Shown in pieces: positions 26,813-33,489 of a stretch of DNA of 64,000 nt. The stretch comes from Winogradskyella pelagia. GTDB taxonomy: Bacteria > Bacteroidota > Bacteroidia > Flavobacteriales > Flavobacteriaceae. Each line of letters starts with the position of its first letter. Within the stretch, counting starts at the first letter, position 1. The stretch is from contig NZ_JAGEVF010000001.1 of NCBI RefSeq assembly GCF_017581965.1, forward strand, positions 186,001 to 250,000, written 5' to 3'. A model generated the notes under the pieces. It was given only the letters and a program-made list of their open reading frames with translations, made no database searches and was not told where the DNA came from. Both the position numbers and the translations under genes were made by a program.

Positions 26813-27607
26813 ATGAAAGAATTTCAAGATAAAAATGAATGGGCTTTAATTCTTGGCGGTAGTTCTGGGTTGGGTTTAGCAACTGCCAAAAAACTTGCTA
26901 ATCATGGCATGAATATCTGTATTATCCATCGTAACTCAAAAATGCAGGAGCCGGACGTTAATGCTGAATTTGAAACCATAAAGAATAAGAATATTCAGTT
27001 TAAGTCATTTAATAGCGATGCCTTTAAGCCAGAAAAAAGGGATACTATTATAGAGGATTTAAAAGCTATTTTAGGTTTAAATCACAAGATTAAAGTATTA
27101 GTGCATAGTGTTGCGAAAGGAAATTTAAAACCTATGGTTTCTAATGAAAATCCAGTGCTCAAAAATGACGATTTTGCTCTAACTATCAATGCTATGGCCA
27201 TTAGTTTGTACGATTGGAGTAAGGCCTTATTTGAAGCGCAATTATTTGCAAAAGACACACGTATTGTAAGTTTTACGAGTGAAGGGAACACTAAGGCCTG
27301 GCAAAATTATGCAGCTGTTTCAGCAGCAAAAGTAGCTTTAGAAGCTATTACAAGAAATATAGCTTTAGAGTTCGCCCAGTTTGGAATAAAAGCCAATTGT
27401 ATTCAGGCAGGAGTAACAGATACCGCTTCTTTGCGAATGATACCAGGTAGCCATAAAATTATAGAACACAGCTTAAAAAGAAACCCAAATAAACGATTGA
27501 CATTGCCTGAAGATGTGGCTAATGCCGTTTATTTATTAAGTAGAGATGAAGCCTCTTGGATTACCGGAACAGTTATTCCCGTAGATGGCGGTGAGCATTT
27601 ATCGTAG
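26813..27607 (+). CDS. SDR oxidoreductase, FabL/FabI-like enoyl-ACP reductase
   Basis: A 264-aa short-chain dehydrogenase with cofactor loop GGSSGLG (15-21) and C-terminal GTVIPVDGG. The active-site spacing is Tyr166-x6-Lys173 (YAAVSAAK), the spacing of enoyl-ACP reductases FabI and FabL, not the Y-x3-K of ketoreductases. The following KANCIQAGVTDT also resembles FabL. It is therefore predicted to reduce enoyl-ACP intermediates in the acyl-chain branch of this cluster. No separate ketoreductase gene is seen nearby. Confidence 0.8.
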   Translation: MKEFQDKNEWALILGGSSGLGLATAKKLANHGMNICIIHRNSKMQEPDVNAEFETIKNKNIQFKSFNSDAFKPEKRDTIIEDLKAILGLNHKIKVLVHSVAKGNLKPMVSNENPVLKNDDFALTINAMAISLYDWSKALFEAQLFAKDTRIVSFTSEGNTKAWQNYAAVSAAKVALEAITRNIALEFAQFGIKANCIQAGVTDTASLRMIPGSHKIIEHSLKRNPNKRLTLPEDVANAVYLLSRDEASWITGTVIPVDGGEHLS

Positions 27608-27709
27608 CGAAAAAAACGGTAACTCCTCTGTGATTCTTGAGTAATAAAATTGTATAGAGAAGTGTTTCATCACATTAATAAGATTACTACTTCAGCAGTT
27701 ATTAAAAAA

Positions 27710-28147
27710 ATGAATAAAGAAGATATTATATCGCTTTTGCCCTATCAAGAACCATTTTTATTTGTAGATGGTATAGATACCATTTCAGAATCTGGTATTA
27801 CGGGATATTATAACTTCAAAAAAGACGAATTATTCTATAGAGGGCACTTTAAAAACAATCCTGTAACACCCGGTGTTATTCTTACCGAATGCATGGCACA
27901 AATAGGGTTGGTTTGTTTGGGGATTTACCTTTTGAAAGACGAAATTAGAGAGAGTCAAAATCCACAAATAGCCCTAACCTCTCATCAGATGGATTTTTAT
28001 TTACCAGTCTTACCTAATGAAAAGGTTACGATTGTTTCAAAAAAGGAAGTCTTTAGGTTTAACAAATTACGTTGTCACGTAAAAATGTTCAACAACAAGA
28101 ACGAACTTGTATGCAAAGGTGTAATTTCAGGAATGTTTAAAGCATGA
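27710..28147 (+). CDS. FabZ-like 3-hydroxyacyl-ACP dehydratase
   Basis: A 145-aa single hotdog domain. The signature GHFKNNPVTPGVILTE places catalytic His46 and Glu60 as in FabZ/FabA. It would dehydrate 3-hydroxyacyl-ACP to enoyl-ACP for the FabL-like enzyme encoded before it. ATG 27710 is preferred; a TTG at 27650 would add 20 residues unlike the family. Its stop overlaps the ketosynthase ATG by 4 nt. Confidence 0.85.
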   Translation: MNKEDIISLLPYQEPFLFVDGIDTISESGITGYYNFKKDELFYRGHFKNNPVTPGVILTECMAQIGLVCLGIYLLKDEIRESQNPQIALTSHQMDFYLPVLPNEKVTIVSKKEVFRFNKLRCHVKMFNNKNELVCKGVISGMFKA

Positions 28148-29418
28148 AAAAAAGAGTCGTCATAACAGGCTTAGGTGTGGTCGCACCAAACGGAGTTGGC
28201 TTATCTGCCTTTACCAAAGCGTTAAAGGAAGGGACTTCAGGAATTACCTTTCATAAAGCGTTAAAGGACCTTAATTTTTCTTGTCAGATAGGAGGAGTTC
28301 CAAAGATTTCAGAAGTGTTAAAAGCGCAGTATTTTACAGAGTTACAACTTAGGGGATTTAATAGTTCGGGTATTTTATACGGCTGTATTGCGGGAATTGA
28401 TGCTTGGGAAGATGCAGGATTTCAAACCGACTCGGACAGCCCATTAGATTATGATACGGGCTTAATTTTTGGTACAGGCACCTCAGGCGTAGAGAAATTT
28501 AGGGAAGCTATTTACAAACTCGACGACGGTCAAGTACGAAGACTAGGAAGTACCGTTGTACTACAAACAATGGCCAGTGGTGTTAGTGCTTATTTGAGCG
28601 GTATGTTGGGCATAGGCAATCAAGTGACTACAAATTCCTCAGCATGTACTACGGGAACCGAAGCGCTTATTATGGGATTTGACCGTATCCAAAACGGCAA
28701 ATCAAAACGTATGCTCGTTGGTAGTTGTAGTGATCATGGCCCATACCTTTGGGGAGGTTTCGATGCTATGCGAGTTATGACCTATAAGCACAATGATAGT
28801 CCAGAAGCAGGGTCAAGACCAATGAGTGCAACAGCATCTGGTTTTGTGCCAGGAAGTGGCGCCGGAGCATTGGTCTTAGAATCGTTAGAAAGTGCTTTAG
28901 AGCGAGGAGCAAAAATCTATGCGGAGGTCTTAGGTGGCGAAATTAACTCTGGCGGACAGCGACATGGTGGGACACTAACAGCTCCAAATGCAGAAGCTGT
29001 TCAAAGGTGTATTAAAAAAGCAATTGATAACTCAGGGATTGAGCCAAAAGAAATTGATGTTATTAATGGACACCTAACCGCGACATCAAAAGACGTTTTA
29101 GAAATAGAGAATTGGACTAAAGCCTTAGATAGAAAAGGCGAAGCGTTCCCTTATATTAATTCTACCAAATCCTTAATTGGGCATTGCCTAGCCGCCGCAG
29201 GCGCAATAGAATGTGTGGCTAGCATCATTCAGTTAAAAAGTCAATTTTTAGCTCCAAATATAAATTGCGAGGACCTTCATCCTGAGATTATAAATTTAAT
29301 TCATGCAGAATGTATACCAACAAGGTCACAAGAAATAAACATTGACATAGTTGCTAAAGCCAGTTTTGGATTTGGAGATGTAAATGCCTGTGTTTTATTT
29401 AAACGTTTTAAAGCGTAA
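28144..29418 (+). CDS. Beta-ketoacyl-ACP synthase (KAS I/II type)
   Basis: A 424-aa condensing enzyme with N-terminal KKRVVITGLGVVAPNG and a full Cys-His-His triad: Cys168 (NSSACTTGTEA), His310 (INGHLTATSKD, where housekeeping FabF has NAHGTST) and His347 (KSLIGHCLAAAG). The changed surroundings of His310 mark it as a specialised secondary-metabolism ketosynthase rather than the housekeeping FabF. No paired chain-length factor is present. It is predicted to elongate the acyl chain on the cluster's own ACP. Confidence 0.9.
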   Translation: MKKRVVITGLGVVAPNGVGLSAFTKALKEGTSGITFHKALKDLNFSCQIGGVPKISEVLKAQYFTELQLRGFNSSGILYGCIAGIDAWEDAGFQTDSDSPLDYDTGLIFGTGTSGVEKFREAIYKLDDGQVRRLGSTVVLQTMASGVSAYLSGMLGIGNQVTTNSSACTTGTEALIMGFDRIQNGKSKRMLVGSCSDHGPYLWGGFDAMRVMTYKHNDSPEAGSRPMSATASGFVPGSGAGALVLESLESALERGAKIYAEVLGGEINSGGQRHGGTLTAPNAEAVQRCIKKAIDNSGIEPKEIDVINGHLTATSKDVLEIENWTKALDRKGEAFPYINSTKSLIGHCLAAAGAIECVASIIQLKSQFLAPNINCEDLHPEIINLIHAECIPTRSQEINIDIVAKASFGFGDVNACVLFKRFKA

Positions 29419-29440
29419 CTTTGGTTTATAAAATGATGCT

Positions 29441-29692
29441 ATGACTAAAGACGATTTAATTTCTAGATTAAAGACGATTGTTGCTCCATATGTTCAAGAT
29501 GAAGAAGCTTTTAAATCACTAACAGAAGACACTGATTTTGTCAAGGATTTGAAGATTAACTCTGCTAATTTGGTAGATATCATACTGGATATTGAAGATG
29601 AATTTGATATCAGACTGGAGAATGAAGATATGGAACAAATGCTCGATGTAAAATCTGCAATGACCATTGTTACCGCCAAATTAAAAGAGTAA
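29441..29692 (+). CDS. Acyl carrier protein of the PKS/FAS-like cluster
   Basis: An 83-aa acidic four-helix ACP. The phosphopantetheine site is DLKINSANLVD with Ser41, where the canonical DSL reads NSA, so it differs clearly from housekeeping AcpP. The remaining LDIEDEFDIRLENEDME and LDVKSAMTIV helices are standard. Its stop overlaps the ATG of the phosphopantetheinyl transferase gene by 1 nt (TAATG), suggesting the transferase is dedicated to it. Confidence 0.9.
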   Translation: MTKDDLISRLKTIVAPYVQDEEAFKSLTEDTDFVKDLKINSANLVDIILDIEDEFDIRLENEDMEQMLDVKSAMTIVTAKLKE

Positions 29693-30255
29693 TGGTTGGC
29701 AATGATATTATTGATATTGCTGAGGCCAAAATCTCATCTAATTATAAACGACCGCGCTTTTTAGAGACACTATTTTCTCTGAAAGAACAACAACATATTT
29801 ATAACTCTAACAATCCGTTTCAAACGGTTTGGCGCTTGTGGAGTATGAAAGAGGCGGCTTACAAACTATACACCCAAGGTTCTCCAAGTCGATTTTATAA
29901 TCCAAAAAAATTTGAATGTTTCATCGAAGCTACTTTTGGAATTGTGAAATTTCGAAATTTTAAGTGTTATGTAGCCACAGAAATCACGTTGGATTATATT
30001 ATATCTGAAGCCAGGTTAAAACCATTGACATTAAATTCTGAAGTGGTGAAGTTTAATTCTAAACATCTTCAAAATCAAAGTGAGTTCTTAAAAAGTAAAC
30101 TTATTAGATCAATTTCAAAAAAGTTTCATATTCCTGAAAGTGAATTAGCTTTTAAAAAGAACAATTACGGTATTCCAACTGTAGAATTCAATGAAATAAA
30201 AAAACATATTAGCTTGACGCATCACGGCAATTTTGGTGCTTTTGCAATTTCTTAG
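29692..30255 (+). CDS. 4'-phosphopantetheinyl transferase superfamily protein
   Basis: A 187-aa Sfp/AcpS superfamily member. The metal-binding GNDIID (3-8) and WSMKEAAYK (50-58, with Glu54) motifs are present, and a C-terminal LTHHGNFGAFA motif resembles the SxSH region. It would load phosphopantetheine from CoA onto Ser41 of the adjacent ACP. It is intermediate in size between AcpS and Sfp. It sits 1 nt before the exporter gene. Confidence 0.88.
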   Translation: MVGNDIIDIAEAKISSNYKRPRFLETLFSLKEQQHIYNSNNPFQTVWRLWSMKEAAYKLYTQGSPSRFYNPKKFECFIEATFGIVKFRNFKCYVATEITLDYIISEARLKPLTLNSEVVKFNSKHLQNQSEFLKSKLIRSISKKFHIPESELAFKKNNYGIPTVEFNEIKKHISLTHHGNFGAFAIS

Positions 30256-30256
30256 A

Positions 30257-32506
30257 ATGAAAAGGCTCAAAACTATCATAGCGATTATTATCAAATTCAG
30301 AATAGCCATTATTTTGGTTTTGGTACTTGCCATGGGTTTTTCTGGATATCAAACCCTTAATAAGTTAAGCGTAGATAATTCTCTGGGTATTTGGTTTTTA
30401 GAAGACGACCCTAGCTACAAAGCCTATATTGATTATCAAGAGCAATTTGGTTCTGATGAGATTTTTGTTGGGATGTTTCCTATTGAGAACGCTTTAGACG
30501 AAGAAAATATACTTCAGCTAGAAAAGTTGCACACCGCTTTAGATTCGCTTTGGTACGTTAAAACAACCTTTAGTTTAGCGACGGCCAAGTATCCTATTTA
30601 CGCTAATAACAAATTATACTTTGATGATTTGTATAATTCAAAACGAAGTGAAAAAGGATTAAAGAACTTATTTAAAAAACTACCCAACATTACGCAGCAA
30701 TTGGTCACTGATGATTACAGGAATCTATTCTTTTACATACAGCTCAACCCTACACCAACCATAGAAGAGAAACGCGATATTATTGCGGGAGAGATTAGGA
30801 CCGTCATTGAGAATTATTATATCGATTATTATTTAACAGGTGCACCAGTCCTCAATGAAGCGTATAGTAAAGGCATTTATAAAGAGAGTTTGGTATTTGG
30901 AATTTTAACCGTTCTAGTAATAACTATAATGCTTCTATTTCTATTACCAAGTAAACGATATTTAGTTGTCTCGTTGTTGTGTGTTGCACTACCAATTTCA
31001 GTATTATTTGGAATTATTACGTCTTTTGGTTTCGCACTGAACATGATTTCAATGTTAATACCGACTATACTCATGGTTTATTCTGTAAGTGATGCGGTAC
31101 ATATTATAAACATCTACCACAAAGAAGGTATTGACAACGAAAACCTTTCAAAATTAGATTTGATGACGCTAGCTGTTCGTAAAAGTATCACACCGTGTTT
31201 CTATACGACCTTAACCACTTTTGTCGGCTATTTTGCTTTGTATTTATCACCATTACCAGCATTTAAAAATATGGGTGTCTTTACCTGTATTGGTTTGGTT
31301 ATGGCTTTTATTTTAGTCTATGTAATTACAATTATAGGGTTCAGTTTTATGGATTTGAAATTTAAATCGGCTAAACCTATTCTAAGCTTAAAACGTTACA
31401 GTCAGACCAAGACCATTAATTGGTTAAACCAATTTAGCTCTCAATATAAGACTAGTATTATAGTAATATCAACAGTAATACTATTATTTGGGTTGTATTC
31501 TATTTTTAAGGTAAAAATAGACACCAATTCTTTAGACTTGTTAGCGGAAGGTAAAGCGAAGCAAGAGTTGCGTTATGTTGAAAGTAAGCTAAATAGCAGT
31601 TCGCGTTTACAACTTAATATCACCTCTAAAAACGGAACGATGTTAGACCGTGACGCTGTCTACCGTTTGGAAAAACTTCAAACCGAATTAGACGTAAATA
31701 GTTTACTCTCAGCACCAGTTTCTGTAGTAAACATTAAGCAGTTTTTAGAAAAACGCTCTCCAGTTTTATTTCAGTCTAATATTTCAAAAGCTACTATTGA
31801 TGCGACATTAACGGATATTGGAGATAATAGCAGTGAATTCTTCAAACTATATTCTAAAGACTATAAAACAGCAGGAATTACTCTTGGTGTTAAAGAGATA
31901 AAAACATCTGAATTAGAGCTTGTTTTAGCAGACATAAAAACAGCTTTTCAAAAGCATTTTGAACCTGATAAATACCAACTAAAGATTAACGGATTTTCAG
32001 TGGTGTTTTCTCAATTAAACAACTTTATTTTAGAAACACAATTCAAGTCCTTTTTTGCGGCATTTTTTGTTGCGTTTTTGTGCTTATGGTTTTTTATAAA
32101 GAGTATAAAAACAACACTCTTAGTTTTAATACCCAATATTTTACCATTAGCGATTCTGGCCATATTTATGAGTTTGTTAGATATCCCACTTGATGTTTCT
32201 ACAGCTATGATTACGCCAATAATGTTGGGAATTGCTATGGATGACACTATTCATTTGGTTCATAAATACCGAAAAAGCAAACATGTTCAAGGGTCGCCCG
32301 AAGCACGTATGGATAAAGCCATGCATTATACAGGGAGCGCTTTGTTTTCGACAACAATTGCTTTGGTCGGAGGGTTTTTAATTATAGCGTCAAGTGCCGT
32401 GCCGTCCGTTAGAGATTTTGGCTTATTGTGCGCAGTTACAGTTGCCATTGCTTTGATTACAGATGTTTTTTATTTACCGGCTTTGTTGAAGAAGTTTGAT
32501 AAGTAA
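30257..32506 (+). CDS. RND superfamily (MMPL-type) exporter
   Basis: A 749-aa inner membrane protein with two repeats, each of one helix, a periplasmic loop of 150-200 residues, and a five-helix bundle (clusters at about 215-360 and 590-745). The conserved Asp motifs appear as YSVSDAVHIINIYH and IAMDDTIHLVHKYR. Hydrophobe/lipid-exporting HpnN/MMPL proteins share this layout. As the last gene of the biosynthetic operon it probably exports the lipid product. ATG 30257 directly follows the PPTase stop; an earlier in-frame ATG at 30233 lies inside that gene. Confidence 0.85.
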   Translation: MKRLKTIIAIIIKFRIAIILVLVLAMGFSGYQTLNKLSVDNSLGIWFLEDDPSYKAYIDYQEQFGSDEIFVGMFPIENALDEENILQLEKLHTALDSLWYVKTTFSLATAKYPIYANNKLYFDDLYNSKRSEKGLKNLFKKLPNITQQLVTDDYRNLFFYIQLNPTPTIEEKRDIIAGEIRTVIENYYIDYYLTGAPVLNEAYSKGIYKESLVFGILTVLVITIMLLFLLPSKRYLVVSLLCVALPISVLFGIITSFGFALNMISMLIPTILMVYSVSDAVHIINIYHKEGIDNENLSKLDLMTLAVRKSITPCFYTTLTTFVGYFALYLSPLPAFKNMGVFTCIGLVMAFILVYVITIIGFSFMDLKFKSAKPILSLKRYSQTKTINWLNQFSSQYKTSIIVISTVILLFGLYSIFKVKIDTNSLDLLAEGKAKQELRYVESKLNSSSRLQLNITSKNGTMLDRDAVYRLEKLQTELDVNSLLSAPVSVVNIKQFLEKRSPVLFQSNISKATIDATLTDIGDNSSEFFKLYSKDYKTAGITLGVKEIKTSELELVLADIKTAFQKHFEPDKYQLKINGFSVVFSQLNNFILETQFKSFFAAFFVAFLCLWFFIKSIKTTLLVLIPNILPLAILAIFMSLLDIPLDVSTAMITPIMLGIAMDDTIHLVHKYRKSKHVQGSPEARMDKAMHYTGSALFSTTIALVGGFLIIASSAVPSVRDFGLLCAVTVAIALITDVFYLPALLKKFDK

Positions 32507-32511
32507 AAGCG

Positions 32512-33420
32512 CTAGGATATTTTAAAAGACACAACCTCTCCGTTTTCTAAGTGCTCCTTGTGTTCAATGAAAATTAATTGAGAAGAGTAGTCTACTTCAA
32601 GCAGCCAAGATGCTCCATTAAAATATGAAGTTTTAACAACACCTTTTAAGTTAGATGTTTCTACTATTTTGAGTTGGTGCGCGTAATAAATTTCACCATT
32701 AATAACATTAAACTCTCCAAAAAACGAGGCTACGAAAGGAATCTTTGGGTTTTTGTATAGTTCGTTAGGACTTCCCCTAGAGATAATATTTTTATTGTAA
32801 AGGACAAGCATTTCATCCGCAAACCCAAGGACATCATCTTTATCATGGGTAGCTACAACACAGGTGATTTTTTCCTTTTTTAGGTAGTTAAATACATTAC
32901 GCCTTAAAGACTGTTTTTTAAAATTATCAATATGGCTAAAAGGTTCGTCAAGCAAAAGCATTTCGGGCTTTTTTGCTAGGGCTCTAGCTAAAGCAACTCG
33001 CTGTTTTTGACCACCACTTAAGTATTTTACTTTTGTTTTAGCAAAGTCCTCTAATTCTACAACTTTAATAAGTTCGTCAATGCGTTTTTGACGATTTTTT
33101 AGATAGAACCTAGACAGAAATTTTCCGATATTATTCTCTACGCTAGTCACAGGCATTAAGTCAAATTCTTGAGTGACCTGCTTCATAAAATCGTATCCCA
33201 CTACAAGGTTAAATTTAGGACCCAAAATTTCGGTGTCTTTCCATAAAATGTGGCCCTTATCTACATCGAATTCACCATAGATTAGTTTTAGAAGTGTACT
33301 TTTTCCAGAACCACTCTCCCCAATGACAGCCAGATTCTTACCTTGGGCAATACTAAAAGATATATCTTCTAGAACGGCGATCTTAGAATAACTAAATGAA
33401 ATATTGTCGACCCGAAGCAT
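32512..33420 (-). CDS. ABC transporter ATP-binding protein (orphan)
   Basis: A 302-aa ATPase with Walker A GESGSGKST at 34-42, signature LSGGQKQRVALARAL and Walker B MLLLDEPFSHID. The C-terminal about 90 residues form an extra beta-rich domain of the TOBE type used in importers of the PotA/FbpC class. No permease or binding-protein gene is adjacent, so its partner is unknown. ATG 33420 is chosen; the codons before it encode YFC within the promoter box TATTTTTG, 4 nt upstream. Only 5 nt separate its stop from the convergent exporter gene. Confidence 0.85.
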   Translation of the reverse strand: MLRVDNISFSYSKIAVLEDISFSIAQGKNLAVIGESGSGKSTLLKLIYGEFDVDKGHILWKDTEILGPKFNLVVGYDFMKQVTQEFDLMPVTSVENNIGKFLSRFYLKNRQKRIDELIKVVELEDFAKTKVKYLSGGQKQRVALARALAKKPEMLLLDEPFSHIDNFKKQSLRRNVFNYLKKEKITCVVATHDKDDVLGFADEMLVLYNKNIISRGSPNELYKNPKIPFVASFFGEFNVINGEIYYAHQLKIVETSNLKGVVKTSYFNGASWLLEVDYSSQLIFIEHKEHLENGEVVSFKIS

Positions 33421-33424
33421 GCCA

Positions 33425-33432
33425 CAAAAATA
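33425..33432 (-). promoter_or_regulatory. -7 box TATTTTTG placed 4 nt before the ABC ATPase ATG
   Basis: The minus strand reads TATTTTTG-TGGC-ATG, identical in box and spacing to the rbfA promoter. It overlaps the terminator of the upstream gene's 3' flank. A leaderless transcript is predicted. Confidence 0.6.
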
Positions 33433-33435
33433 CCA

Positions 33436-33466
33436 CAAAAAAACCGCTTGATTTAAATCAGGCGGC
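33436..33466 (-). terminator. Intrinsic terminator of the VCBS/UnbV gene
   Basis: On the minus strand an 11-bp stem CCGCCTGATTT / AAATCAAGCGG (one G-T wobble) is followed by seven Ts, 24 nt after the stop at 33490. Confidence 0.85.
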
Positions 33467-33489
33467 TTCCGAACAACTAGAGGTTCATT

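Noticed and set aside
23198-32506. Flexirubin-type or aryl polyene cluster
   Set aside because: ACP and ketosynthase resemble those families, but there is no tyrosine ammonia-lyase, no DarA/DarB pair and no ketosynthase chain-length partner; a type III PKS is present instead.
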